DNA of 64,000 nt from Pseudofrankia sp. DC12 (GTDB taxonomy: Bacteria > Actinomycetota > Actinomycetes > Frankiales > Frankiaceae), in the NCBI RefSeq assembly GCF_000966285.1, contig NZ_KQ031391.1, forward strand, positions 4,822,383 to 4,886,382, written 5' to 3'. The position numbers and the translations under genes were made by a program. The notes beneath the pieces are model-generated. The model was not told where the DNA came from and made no database searches. It was given only the letters and a program-made list of their open reading frames with translations. Below are positions 17,589-26,637 of the stretch, piece by piece. Numbering within the stretch: position 1 is the stretch's first letter; every line of letters begins with the position of its first letter.

Positions 17589-18314
17589 GTGCGGGTGGAC
17601 GGGTTCGGAACCATTCCGGCTTCGGTACGCGACGGCTCTCCGATGGCGGTCCGTCGCCCCGCGGGAGCGCCGGCCGACCTCGGCGGCGGGATGGGGCCGG
17701 GGCTGGAGCGCCGTAATCCGGGCGTCGGCCCGGGCCAGTCCGGGCGGCGGCGGCCGGTGATCGTCGGCCTGGGCGGCTCGCCGCGGGCCGACGCGCCGAC
17801 GATGCGTGCCCTGGGCGCGGCGATCAAGATGGTGGCACAGGCCGGTGCCGAGACGGTGATCATGAGTCTCGCCGAGCTGGAGCTGCCGCCCTACCAGCCG
17901 GACGGCGGCGAGCGTGCCGCGGGAGCCCGCCGCCTGGTCAGCGAGATCGGCCGCGCCGACGGCCTGCTCATCGCCGCCCCCGACTACCTCGGCGGGACGT
18001 CGAGCCTGGTCACGAACGCGCTCGACTACCTGTGGGACCTGCGGGACGCGCCGAGGCCGTGCCTGGAGGCCCGGCCGGTCGGGCTGCTGGCCTGCGATGA
18101 GGGCCCGGGTGCCGGCGGCGCGCTGCCGGCGCTGCGCGCCCGCGTGCACGCGCTCGGCGGCTGGCCCACCCCGCTCGGGATCAGCCTGAGCAAGCACGAG
18201 AGCGCGGCGATCGACCCGTATGGCGCGATCGCGAACCCGTCGGTCGCCGACCGTTTCGAGACGCTGACCGACCAGATCATGGGCTTCGCCTACGCCTGGT
18301 CGCACCTGATCTGA
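17589..18314 (+). CDS. NADPH-dependent FMN reductase family protein
   Basis: 241 residues with a flavodoxin-like fold. The core begins at VIVGLGGSPRADAPTMRAL, the FMN phosphate loop. PDYLGGTSSLVTNALDYLWD is the usual second FMN-contacting segment. The N-terminal 55 or so residues are Gly/Pro-rich and not part of the fold, so translation may begin later than the GTG at 17589; GAGGGAG immediately upstream favours the region around 17589-17595. It probably reduces FMN or a quinone-like acceptor; the partner is unknown. Not obviously cotranscribed with livK. Confidence 0.8.
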   Translation: MRVDGFGTIPASVRDGSPMAVRRPAGAPADLGGGMGPGLERRNPGVGPGQSGRRRPVIVGLGGSPRADAPTMRALGAAIKMVAQAGAETVIMSLAELELPPYQPDGGERAAGARRLVSEIGRADGLLIAAPDYLGGTSSLVTNALDYLWDLRDAPRPCLEARPVGLLACDEGPGAGGALPALRARVHALGGWPTPLGISLSKHESAAIDPYGAIANPSVADRFETLTDQIMGFAYAWSHLI

Positions 18315-18343
18315 CGGCGGCCGAGCCGGTCCGGCCGGTCCGT

Positions 18344-18402
<59 letters not shown>

Positions 18403-18529
18403 CGGGCCACTACGGCGCAGCGTACGCGGCAGGCGCGCTCGGCCGGCCCCGACCACCCACACGCCGGTGACGGATCCGGCCCGGCTACCGTGTCGGTGCT
18501 CGGCCCAGCGAGCCAGAGACACCGACGGC

Positions 18530-18650
18530 ACGACGGGTTCGGCGGCCACGACGGGTTCGGCGGCCACGACGGGTTCGGCGCCACGACGGGTTCGGCGCCA
18601 CGACGGGTTCGGCGGGCGCGAAGCTTTGCGGGCACAACGGGTTCCGCGGC
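18530..18650. repeat. 17/18-bp tandem array upstream of livK
   Basis: Units CACGACGGGTTCGGCGGC (18 bp, twice) and CACGACGGGTTCGGCGC (17 bp, twice), a fifth partial and a degenerate sixth copy. The array ends about 40 bp before the livK start. The 17-bp units would shift any reading frame, which also argues that it is not coding. Confidence 0.85.
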
Positions 18651-18687
18651 GACGCCGGGTTGCGCGGAAACGACGAGGAGGTCCCAG

Positions 18688-19950
18688 GTGGGACGACGGC
18701 ACACGCTGCGCCTGGCCGGCGCCGCGCTCGGCGCCGCGCTGGCCCTGGCCGCGTGCAGCGAGTCCGGGACCGGCGGTGGCACCGGGAGCGGCGCGGCCTC
18801 CCTCGCCGCCGGCGCATCGGTCAAGCTCATGGTCATCGCGCCGACCGGGACCGCCGGCTCGAACTACCCGGACATCCTCGGCGCGACCAAGGCCGCCGTG
18901 CGTGGCCTGAACACCCGTGGCGGGATCAAGGGCCACCCGGTCGAGCTGGTCTACTGCAACGAGAAGAACGACGCGGAGACCGCCAAGTCCTGCGCGGACC
19001 AGGCGGTCAGCGAGCACGTCCTCGCCGTCGTCAACGAGGTCAGCGCCAGCGGCGGCATCATGCCGATCCTGGAGGCCGCGCACATCCCGTCGATCGGCTC
19101 GGCCGGGATCTCGATCGACGGCTCGGAGCTGTCCTCGTCGGTCAGCTTCATGCTCAGCCCGCTGACCTACTACCCGGCCGTCTGCCCGGCGCTGCTGAAG
19201 GCGGCCGGCGCGACGAAGCTCGGCGCGGTCGGCTACAGCCTGCCGCAGGTCGACCGGCTGATGAAGATGGCGGACCTGGGTGCGAAGCAGGCCGGCTCCC
19301 CGCTCGTCCTCGAACCGCGGGTCCCGATCGACACCAGCGACTTCACCCCGACGGCGACCCAGCTGCGGCGCGCCGGCGTCAACGGCACCGTGCTCGTCGT
19401 CGTCGACCAGGGCGCCTACGCGGAGGTCAGGGCCGGCGGCTCGACCGGCCAGAAGTACTGCCACGCGATGGGCGTCCTGTCCCGTGACTGGCTGACCCAG
19501 GAGGGCGCCGCGGCGGGCTCGCTCGTCTTCGCGAGCGCCTTCCCCGAGCTCAGCGAGTCCGCCCAGTACCCGGAGATCGCCCGGGCGCTCAAGGAGCTCG
19601 ACGCCGAGGTCGCGGCCGGCGACCAGGACGCGGCGGTGCGGACCAACTCGACGGACACGATCGGTGCCTGGCTGTCGGTGCAGATCGTCGAGAAGGTCGC
19701 CGGCGCCATCCCCGGCGACGCGCTGACGTCCGCCGCGCTGCTCGATCAGCTGGACAGGACCTCGAACCTGGACCTGGGCGGCATCACCCCGGCGCTGGAC
19801 TTCACCAAGCCGTCACCGATCCCCGGCGCCCAGCGGCTGTTCAACACGACGATGCGCGGTGTCCGCTGGGACGCTGCGACCAAGGCCTACGTCCCGCTCG
19901 GCAACCAGACCTATGACGCGCTGAAGATCCTGGAGCAGGCCGGAGCCTGA
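18688..19950 (+). CDS. livK: Branched-chain amino-acid type ABC transporter substrate-binding lipoprotein
   Basis: 420 residues, periplasmic-binding-protein type I fold. The signal peptide ends in a lipobox (ALALAAC), so the mature protein is lipid-anchored outside the membrane. The body (VKLMVIAPTGTAGSNYPDI..., GGIKGHPVELVYCNEKNDAETAKSC) is typical of the LivK/Leu-Ile-Val family; members also bind amides, urea or aromatic acids, so the ligand is uncertain. GTG at 18688 is set by GAGGAGG six bases upstream. Its permease/ATPase genes start at 21345, with the opposite-strand TerD-CAP gene in between. Confidence 0.88.
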   Translation: MGRRHTLRLAGAALGAALALAACSESGTGGGTGSGAASLAAGASVKLMVIAPTGTAGSNYPDILGATKAAVRGLNTRGGIKGHPVELVYCNEKNDAETAKSCADQAVSEHVLAVVNEVSASGGIMPILEAAHIPSIGSAGISIDGSELSSSVSFMLSPLTYYPAVCPALLKAAGATKLGAVGYSLPQVDRLMKMADLGAKQAGSPLVLEPRVPIDTSDFTPTATQLRRAGVNGTVLVVVDQGAYAEVRAGGSTGQKYCHAMGVLSRDWLTQEGAAAGSLVFASAFPELSESAQYPEIARALKELDAEVAAGDQDAAVRTNSTDTIGAWLSVQIVEKVAGAIPGDALTSAALLDQLDRTSNLDLGGITPALDFTKPSPIPGAQRLFNTTMRGVRWDAATKAYVPLGNQTYDALKILEQAGA

Positions 19951-19965
19951 GCGGCCCCGTTGTCA

Positions 19966-19991
19966 CCGCGGCGGCGAGTCTGCCGCCGCGG
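19966..19991. terminator. Bidirectional hairpin between livK and the TerD-CAP gene
   Basis: A 10-bp perfect stem, CCGCGGCGGC pairing with GCCGCCGCGG, with a 6-nt loop lies in the 49-bp convergent gap. Confidence 0.7.
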
Positions 19992-19999
19992 CGTGGGCC

Positions 20000-21202
20000 T
20001 CACCAGGTGCGCGGCGTGCCGAACACCTGGGTCCAGTAGCAGCCGTAGACGTCGGCGCTGGGGGAGTAGCCGACGCCGATCTGGGTGATCTCGGGCAGCA
20101 GGATGTTGCGCCGGTGGCCGGGGCTGTTCATCCAGCCGTTGACCACCTCGGCTGGGGTCCGCTGGCCGGCCGCGATGTTCTCCGCGACGGTCCCGAACCG
20201 GTAGCCGAGCGCGGTGACCCGGTCGGCGACCTGCAGCCCGTCCGGGTTGCGGTGGTCGAAGAACTGGCGGGCGGCCATGTCCGCGCTGTGCGCCGCGGCG
20301 GCCCTGGCCAGCAGCGGCTCCGGGGCCAGCGGCGGCAGCCCGTTCAGCTGGCGCTGCTGGTTGGTCAGCATGACCACCTCGGCCAGCGGGTCGCGGCCGT
20401 ACGGCTGCGCCCACTGCCCCGGCTCGGGCGAGGGGCCGGACACGCCGAACACCCGGGCCCGCCCCTGCCCTGACCAGGGCGAATGGTCGGACGGCGACTC
20501 CGGTACCGGCGGCGGTGGCGTCATGAGCGGCGGCGGCACCGGGACCCGGGTGGGAATCGAGCCTGGGACCGACGGGTCGGGCCCGGAGCCAAACCAGGGC
20601 CTGGCCGCGGGTGCCGACGGAGCGTCGTTCGGGCTCCGGCCGGCCGGGACCCGTGGTGCGGCCGGCCCGGCGGGCGCGGGGCTCTCGTCCACGTCGACGC
20701 CGAAGTCGCGGGCGAGCCCGGCCAGCCCGTCCGCGTAGCCCTGGCCGATCGTCCGGACCCGCCAGCCGCCCGCCCGCCGGTAGATCTCGCCGACCAGCAG
20801 CGCGGTCTCCGGGCCGAGCCGCGGCGGGACGAGCCGGACCACGGCGGCGCCGGCACTGTCGTACAGCGTCGCCGTCGGCGCTGGCAGCCGGCCGAACGGG
20901 GTGCTCCCGTCGGCGGGGCTCGCGACCAGCATCACCCGCTCCGCGCCGGGCCGCAGCCGCCCAGGCTCCACCGTCACCTCGTCCGCCCCGATCAGGACGG
21001 CGCGGCCGGGGCCGGCGGGCCGGGCGGAGGTGAGCCGGACGCCACGGCTCGACGGCTGGTTGTAGAAGACGAAGTCGTCGTCGCCGCCGACCCGTCCGTC
21101 GGCGCCGATGACCAGCGCCGACAGGTCGAACGGGCCGGGCAGCCGCGCCTGGACCACGCCGTGCGGTAACGGTCCGTTCGCCCCCGCGACCAGCTCCAGC
21201 AT
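20000..21202 (-). CDS. TerD-CAP fusion protein
   Basis: 400 residues. Residues 1-170 or so match the TerD tellurium-resistance/stress family (LPHGVVQARLPGPFDLSALVI..., DFVFYNQPSS, calcium-binding fold). A Pro-rich linker (about 170-270) leads to a C-terminal CAP/SCP (YkwD-like) domain (ARAAAAHSADMAARQFFDHR, AENIAAG, GWMNSPGHRRNIL). Stand-alone CAP proteins are usually secreted, but no signal peptide is visible, and TerD proteins are cytoplasmic. ATG at 21202 is supported by GAGGGGAG 7 nt upstream and by the standard TerD N-terminus. Function is unknown; a stress or calcium-linked role is inferred from TerD only. Confidence 0.85.
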   Translation of the reverse strand: MLELVAGANGPLPHGVVQARLPGPFDLSALVIGADGRVGGDDDFVFYNQPSSRGVRLTSARPAGPGRAVLIGADEVTVEPGRLRPGAERVMLVASPADGSTPFGRLPAPTATLYDSAGAAVVRLVPPRLGPETALLVGEIYRRAGGWRVRTIGQGYADGLAGLARDFGVDVDESPAPAGPAAPRVPAGRSPNDAPSAPAARPWFGSGPDPSVPGSIPTRVPVPPPLMTPPPPVPESPSDHSPWSGQGRARVFGVSGPSPEPGQWAQPYGRDPLAEVVMLTNQQRQLNGLPPLAPEPLLARAAAAHSADMAARQFFDHRNPDGLQVADRVTALGYRFGTVAENIAAGQRTPAEVVNGWMNSPGHRRNILLPEITQIGVGYSPSADVYGCYWTQVFGTPRTW

Positions 21203-21344
21203 CGGCAACTCCCCTCGCTCGTTCAACGAACGACGCCGGCCCCGGTTCCGGGTGAGCGCTGTGCGACCATGCCCCTTGGTCAGAATGCCGCGTTTCCCCG
21301 GAAGCCGGGGGTTTCGGCTCGACGGGTGCAAGGGGTAGGCCACG

Positions 21345-24300
21345 GTGAACGACGTGATCGGCTACGCCCTGCTGGGTCTGGGCACGGCCGGCCTGTACGC
21401 GCTGATGTCGGCCGGGATCGTGATCGTCCAGCGTGGGTCCGGCGTGCTGAACCTGGCACACGGCGCGCTGCTGGCCTGGGCCGCCTACTCCTTCCACGGG
21501 GCGGCCGTGATCTGGTCGCTGCCCACCTGGTTCGCCGCGGTGCTCGCCGTCGGCTCGACCGCGCTGATCGGGCTGCTGTTCCACCTCCTGGTGATGCGCC
21601 CGATGCGGGACGGCTCGGCGCTGACGAGGGTGATGGCAACGCTCGGGCTGCTGATCATCCTTCAGGCGCTGCTCACCCTGATCTACAGCACGGCCGTGCG
21701 CTCCTCGCCGACCGTGCTGCCGACCGGCCAAGTGACGCTGTTCGGGATGCCGGTCGACTGGGGCATCTTCGTCCGGCTCGGCGTCGTCGGCGCCGTGCTG
21801 GCCGGCCTGTGGGCGCTGTTCCGGCACACCACGATCGGGCTGGCGGCGACGGCCGTCACGGAGAACCCGCGGGCGGCGGCGACGTTCGGGTGGTCGCCCG
21901 ACCTGGTGGCCGCCGGGGCGTGGACGCTCGGGGCGGCGCTGGCCGGGCTCGCCGGGGTGCTGCTCGCCCCGCTCCAGCAGCCGCTGGGCGCGCCCAACCT
22001 GATGCTGCTGATCGTGCCGGCGCTGGCGATCGGGCTGGTCGCCGGGTTCCGCTCGTTCCCCGCGGTGTTCGTCGCCTCCGTGGTGCTCGCGATCGTCGAG
22101 GTGGAGACGCAGGTCCAGCTGGTCAGCAAGCACCCGGCCTGGAGCGGGGTCGACCGGGCCATCCCGCTGCTGGTCATCGTCTTCTATCTGGCCATCCGCG
22201 GCCGGCACATCCCGGACCGGGGCCACGTCAACGAGAAGCTGCCGGCGCTCGGCAGCGGCCGGATCCACTGGCCGGCCCTGATCGTGACGATGACCGTGGC
22301 GATCTGCCTGATCTGGTACGCGCTGCCGGTCGACTGGGTGAACGCGCTCGATGTCAACGCCCAGTGGTCGATGCTGATCCTCTCGGTCGTGGTGCTGGTC
22401 GGCCTGACCGGGCAGCTCTCGCTGGCTCAGCTGGCGTTCTCCGGGGTGGCCGCGCTGATCGCCGGACGGCTGGTGGCGGTGCGCGGCTGGCCGCTGGAGG
22501 CGGCGCTGGCGCTCGGTGTGCTCGGGACGGCCGCGGTCGGGGTGCTGTTCGCGCTGCCGGCGCTGCGCACCCGGGGCCTGCAGCTCGCCGTCGTCACCCT
22601 CGGCCTGGGCGCCGCGGCCGACTCGATCCTGTTCCAACGCGGATACCACACGCCGCCGCCACCCGGCTCGGCCGCGGCGGCGTTCGGAGTGCTCGGCGAT
22701 CCGGAGGGCACCGTCGTCGGGCATCAGACGCTGTTCGGCGTCCGCCTCGACACGGTCGAGGCGCCGCGGGCGTTCGCGACGCTGTCGCTGCTGTCCTTCG
22801 GCGTGCTCGCGGTGGCCGTCGCGAACCTGCGCCGCGGCCGGGTAGGGCGCCGGCTGATCGCGGTCCGGACCAACGAGCGGGCCGCCGCGGCGCTCGGGAT
22901 CAGCGTCGTCGGCGCGAAGCTCTACGCCTTCGCGCTCTCGGCCGCGATCGCGGGCTACGGCGGCGTCCTGTTCGCCTTCTACTCCTACGGCGCCCGCGGC
23001 AACATCGACTACGGTGGCGGCCTGTTCTCGCCGTTCACCTCGATCCTGCTGATCGCCTTCGCGGTGCTCGGTGGCGTCGGCTGGGTCAGCGGCGCGTTCG
23101 CCGGTGCCACCTGGGCGACCGGCGCGCTTGGCACCCGCCTCGGCGCCTGGATCGGCGACCTGCTGACCGGCGTCGCCGCCTTCGCCCGCACCGTGATCGC
23201 CCTGCTCGGTACCGTCGTCGGCTTCAGCCTCGGCGCGCGCCTGGGCCCGGCGGCGGGACGAGCGACGGCCCCGCCCGATCTCGCCGACAGGGCTCCGGCA
23301 CCTGGCGTCATGGCGGCGTCAGCCGACGGCGGCACCGTGCCGCCCGCCGACGAGGCAGGGCTGCCGGGCGGCGAGCCGGCGGCGGGCCGGCCGGTGTGGC
23401 GCCGGCCGGCGCCGTGGGTGGGCGCGGCCGTGCTCACCGCCGTGGCCGTGGCGGCCAGCGACCGGGTACTCGACTGGCTGACCCAGCTGGACCGCTACGT
23501 CCCGTTGCTCGGCGGGATCGTGCTCGTCACGATCCTCGCGACGTCGGGCGGCGGGATGGCGCCCGGCAACGCCGCCGCGGCCCGGGCCGTGGCGACCGGC
23601 CTCACGCCTCCGTCGCGGCGCGGCCGGTACGCGTCGCGCGAGCGGCGCCGGGCCGACCAGCTGCTCGCCGCGAGCGCGGCCGACCTGGCTGCCCCGGACC
23701 TGAACCCGCCCGGCCAGCTGATCCCGCCGGGCGAGCCGGGAGCGGCCAGGAGGCTGGCCGCGCTCGGCCGGGGCGCCGGCGTGATCAAGCCGGCGACGCT
23801 GTCCGTCTGGGGCCTGACGGTCCGGTTCGGTGCCGTGACCGTCGTCGACGACGTGAACCTTCGGGTGACACCCGGCCAGATCGTCGGCCTGATCGGCCCG
23901 AACGGCGCGGGCAAGACCACCGTGGTCGACGCGATCACCGGGTACACGCCGGCCAGGGCGCGCCAGCTGACCCTCGGGGAGCACCGGCTCGACCGGCTGC
24001 CCGCGCACCGGCGGGCCCGTCGCGGCGTCCAACGGTCGTTCCAGAACCTCGAGCTGTTCGAGGACCTCACCGTCCTGGAGAACATCGAGGCCGCCAGCGA
24101 CCCGCGTGACCTGCGGGCGTACCTGACCAACCTGGTCTGGCCGCGGACCAGGGTGCTGCCACCCGCGGCTCGGGCCGCGATCGAGGCCTTCGGCCTGCGC
24201 GACGACCTGACCCGCGCCGTCACCGAGCTGCCCTACGGCCGGCGCCGGCTGCTCGCGATCGCCCGCGCGGTCGCCGCCCGGCCCGCGGTGCTGCTGCTCG

Positions 24301-24629
24301 ACGAGCCGTGCGCCGGCCTGGACGAGAACGAGAGCCGCGAGGTCGCCCGGCTGCTGCGCCGGCTCGCCGACGAGTGGGGGCTGGGCATCCTGCTCAACGA
24401 ACATGACATGGACGTCGTGATGTCCGTCTGCGACCGGATCCTGGTGCTGGACACCGGCCGGATGATCGCCGAAGGCACGCCGGCGCAGGTCCGCGACGAC
24501 CCGAACGTGCAGCTCGCCTACCTCGGCGAGCAGGTCAGCGCGGACGTGCGCCGCCGCGCCAGCCCGCGTCCACGCGCCGCCCGGACCGCCAGCACCGACG
24601 CCCCGGTCGCTCCAGGAGCCGGCCGATGA
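21345..24629 (+). CDS. LivH-LivM-LivG triple fusion: BCAA-type ABC transporter permeases and ATPase in one chain
   Basis: 1094 residues. Residues 1-290 or so are a LivH-type permease (GSGVLNLAHGALLAWAAY is the family hallmark). About 300-630 is a LivM-type permease (SLVGLTGQLSLAQLAF-like segment, RTRGLQLAVVTLGL). A linker of some 170 residues with one or two extra hydrophobic stretches leads to a LivG ATPase with Walker A GPNGAGKTT (near 855), a weak signature LPYGRRR, and Walker B LLLDEPCAGLD. In most bacteria these are three genes. GTG at 21345 follows AAGGGG. It overlaps livF by 4 bp and works with LivK to import branched-chain amino acids or similar compounds. Confidence 0.9.
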   Translation: MNDVIGYALLGLGTAGLYALMSAGIVIVQRGSGVLNLAHGALLAWAAYSFHGAAVIWSLPTWFAAVLAVGSTALIGLLFHLLVMRPMRDGSALTRVMATLGLLIILQALLTLIYSTAVRSSPTVLPTGQVTLFGMPVDWGIFVRLGVVGAVLAGLWALFRHTTIGLAATAVTENPRAAATFGWSPDLVAAGAWTLGAALAGLAGVLLAPLQQPLGAPNLMLLIVPALAIGLVAGFRSFPAVFVASVVLAIVEVETQVQLVSKHPAWSGVDRAIPLLVIVFYLAIRGRHIPDRGHVNEKLPALGSGRIHWPALIVTMTVAICLIWYALPVDWVNALDVNAQWSMLILSVVVLVGLTGQLSLAQLAFSGVAALIAGRLVAVRGWPLEAALALGVLGTAAVGVLFALPALRTRGLQLAVVTLGLGAAADSILFQRGYHTPPPPGSAAAAFGVLGDPEGTVVGHQTLFGVRLDTVEAPRAFATLSLLSFGVLAVAVANLRRGRVGRRLIAVRTNERAAAALGISVVGAKLYAFALSAAIAGYGGVLFAFYSYGARGNIDYGGGLFSPFTSILLIAFAVLGGVGWVSGAFAGATWATGALGTRLGAWIGDLLTGVAAFARTVIALLGTVVGFSLGARLGPAAGRATAPPDLADRAPAPGVMAASADGGTVPPADEAGLPGGEPAAGRPVWRRPAPWVGAAVLTAVAVAASDRVLDWLTQLDRYVPLLGGIVLVTILATSGGGMAPGNAAAARAVATGLTPPSRRGRYASRERRRADQLLAASAADLAAPDLNPPGQLIPPGEPGAARRLAALGRGAGVIKPATLSVWGLTVRFGAVTVVDDVNLRVTPGQIVGLIGPNGAGKTTVVDAITGYTPARARQLTLGEHRLDRLPAHRRARRGVQRSFQNLELFEDLTVLENIEAASDPRDLRAYLTNLVWPRTRVLPPAARAAIEAFGLRDDLTRAVTELPYGRRRLLAIARAVAARPAVLLLDEPCAGLDENESREVARLLRRLADEWGLGILLNEHDMDVVMSVCDRILVLDTGRMIAEGTPAQVRDDPNVQLAYLGEQVSADVRRRASPRPRAARTASTDAPVAPGAGR

Positions 24630-25396
24630 TGCCCCGGCTGCCAAGCTCCCGGCGGGGCGAGACCACCCGGCCACCCGGGGGGCTCCGCCGTGCCAGGCCG
24701 GCGCCGGCCGCGCCCCCCGTGCTCGCCGCCCGCGGGCTGTCCGCCGGCTACGGTGGCGCGCCGGTCGTGCGCGACCTCGACCTGTCGGTGCGGGCCGGCG
24801 AGGTCGTCGTGCTGCTGGGCCCGAACGGCGCCGGCAAGACGACGACGCTGCTGACCCTGGCCGGGGCGCTCGCGCCGCACTCCGGCGAGGTGCACTGGGC
24901 CGGCGCCGCGACCACCGCGCCGCTGCACCGGCGGGCTCGGGCCGGGCTGAGCCTGGTCCCCGAGGACCGTTCGGTGATCATGAGTCTGACCGTGCGGGAG
25001 AACCTGCGGGTCGGGCGCTGCGACCCGGGCCTCGCGCTGGCCGCCTTCCCCGAGCTGGACGAGCATCTGGACCGCAAGGCCGGCCTGCTCTCCGGCGGCC
25101 AGCAGCAGATGGTCACCCTGGCGCGGGCGCTGGCGCGGCGGCCGGTCGCGCTGCTCGCGGACGAGCTGTCGCTCGGCCTGGCGCCGCAGCTCGTCACCCG
25201 GCTGCTCACCGCGGTGCGGGCCGCGGCCGACGACGGCCTCGCGGTCCTGCTCGTCGAGCAGCACGTCCGCAGCGCGCTGACGATCGCCGACCGGGTCCAC
25301 GTCCTGCGGCACGGCCGGGTCGCCTGGTCTGGCACGGCCGCCGAGGCCGAGGCCAACCGTGAGGCCGTCGCCAGCGCCTACCTCCCACTGGCCTGA
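24626..25396 (+). CDS. livF: BCAA-type ABC transporter ATP-binding protein
   Basis: 256 residues. Walker A GPNGAGKTTT (near 65), a complete signature LSGGQQQM, and Walker B LLADELSLGL, with Ala-Asp-Glu in place of the more common Asp-Glu-Pro. The switch His is in VEQHVRSAL. About 30 N-terminal residues precede the fold. The start overlaps the LivHMG stop (ATGA), so the two ATPases are made in step. It is the second ATPase of the transporter; a hairpin at 25444-25473 follows. Confidence 0.92.
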   Translation: MMPRLPSSRRGETTRPPGGLRRARPAPAAPPVLAARGLSAGYGGAPVVRDLDLSVRAGEVVVLLGPNGAGKTTTLLTLAGALAPHSGEVHWAGAATTAPLHRRARAGLSLVPEDRSVIMSLTVRENLRVGRCDPGLALAAFPELDEHLDRKAGLLSGGQQQMVTLARALARRPVALLADELSLGLAPQLVTRLLTAVRAAADDGLAVLLVEQHVRSALTIADRVHVLRHGRVAWSGTAAEAEANREAVASAYLPLA

Positions 25397-25443
25397 GGCG
25401 TTTCCCTGGTCTGCGGCCTCGGTTCCGCTGGGCTGTGGCCTGC

Positions 25444-25473
25444 CCCGGGGGCCGACGGCCTCGCGGCCCCGGG
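25444..25473. terminator. Hairpin between convergent livF and lipocalin-like genes
   Basis: CCCGGGGGCCG pairs with CGGCCCCGGG (one bulged G) across a 9-nt loop, 47 bp after livF and 30 bp beyond the end of the opposite gene. Confidence 0.55.
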
Positions 25474-25503
25474 CCGCCCAGGGGGCCGCGAGTGTCGCGT
25501 GCG

Positions 25504-26637
25504 TCAGATCCCGAGCAGGTTCTTCACGGACTGCCAGACGTAGCCATGGCCCGGCATGTCGATGAAGGGGATGACCTCGGCGTAGGCCTGGCCGGTCACG
25601 GCCTGGCCGTTGATCGTGCCCGCCACGGTCGAGGTGCCCTCCCAGTAGTTGCCCTGCGGGATGAGGCTGCTCCAGACCTCCTGGTTCACCAGCTGTGGCG
25701 TGACGGAGAGCGTCCCGCCGGGAATGTTCACCGTCGAGGCCACCGGATAGGTGATTCCGGTGTCCGGACTTGTCCACGTTCCCGTGGTCGCGCGGCTGAG
25801 CTGCGCCGCCGGCAGGTCGGTCGTCGTGCCGTCCGCGTTGACCCGGGTGCCGATCGTCTGGACGTAGTTGCCGTTCGCGTCGCGGATGAAGTAGAGCATG
25901 TACTGGGTGTTGTTCGACAGCTGCAGGCTGTACCACTCCCAGCCGCCCTGGCCCGGCGTCCAGTTACCCCACTGGTGGTCCAGCCAGGCGGTGCCGGTCA
26001 CGTTCACCGGGCTGCCGTGGTCGAACAGGGTGCCGGTGACGTGCAGGTTCGTCTCGGAGTAGTAGCCCGACGTGCCGAACGGCCCGTAGCCGATGGTGCC
26101 GGCACTGCCGTGCAGCGCGGCCGGGGCCGTCTGGCTCGCGGTCATGGTGCCGAACACGTAGCTCAGGTCGGAGAAACCGCCGGAGAAGTGGTTGACCAGG
26201 TTCTTGCCGTCGATGTGAATGGGGCCCGCACTGACGCTGAAGCCGCCGCCGGCCGGGACGTTGTCCGGGCTGATGCTGTAGAGGCTCTTCGTCGAGGTGT
26301 AGGTGCCCCGAGTCAGGTCCGCGATCGCGAAGTTACCGTTGTAGATGGTGGCGACGGGCGCGGCCGAGAGACCGTCGACGCGATTGACCAGGGTCTCGAA
26401 GCCGTACGAGTGCGTCTTTCCGAGGAGGTCCTTCCCGCTCAGGTGGCCGGTGATGTACCACCATTCCATCCCGGCACTCACATGCGGGGACTCGTCCGTG
26501 GGCAGCGACACCCCCGTGGCGGCGTGCGCCGTTCCCCCGGTGCACACGAGCAGCAGGCTCGTCAGGCTTCCTAACAAAAGCGCGGCCAGTTTTCGGAAAC
26601 GCATTCTTCGTGGATCCGGACGGGTGGATCTGGACAT
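25504..26637 (-). CDS. Secreted lipocalin/AttH (CrtC-like) domain protein
   Basis: 377 residues. A signal peptide (FRKLAALLLGSLTSLLLVCTGGTAHAA) is followed by a CrtC/AttH-type double lipocalin fold. Diagnostic segments are MEWWYITGHLSG near the mature N-terminus, TAWLDHQWGNW in the middle, and the late QGNYWEGTSTV. Relatives include carotenoid 1,2-hydratases and many secreted proteins of unknown ligand. The ATG at 26637 was chosen because AGAGGGG lies 7 nt upstream; a second ATG at 26604 is possible. Lower-GC codons than its neighbours in places. No carotenoid genes lie nearby, so the CrtC activity should not be assumed. Confidence 0.8.
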   Translation of the reverse strand: MSRSTRPDPRRMRFRKLAALLLGSLTSLLLVCTGGTAHAATGVSLPTDESPHVSAGMEWWYITGHLSGKDLLGKTHSYGFETLVNRVDGLSAAPVATIYNGNFAIADLTRGTYTSTKSLYSISPDNVPAGGGFSVSAGPIHIDGKNLVNHFSGGFSDLSYVFGTMTASQTAPAALHGSAGTIGYGPFGTSGYYSETNLHVTGTLFDHGSPVNVTGTAWLDHQWGNWTPGQGGWEWYSLQLSNNTQYMLYFIRDANGNYVQTIGTRVNADGTTTDLPAAQLSRATTGTWTSPDTGITYPVASTVNIPGGTLSVTPQLVNQEVWSSLIPQGNYWEGTSTVAGTINGQAVTGQAYAEVIPFIDMPGHGYVWQSVKNLLGI

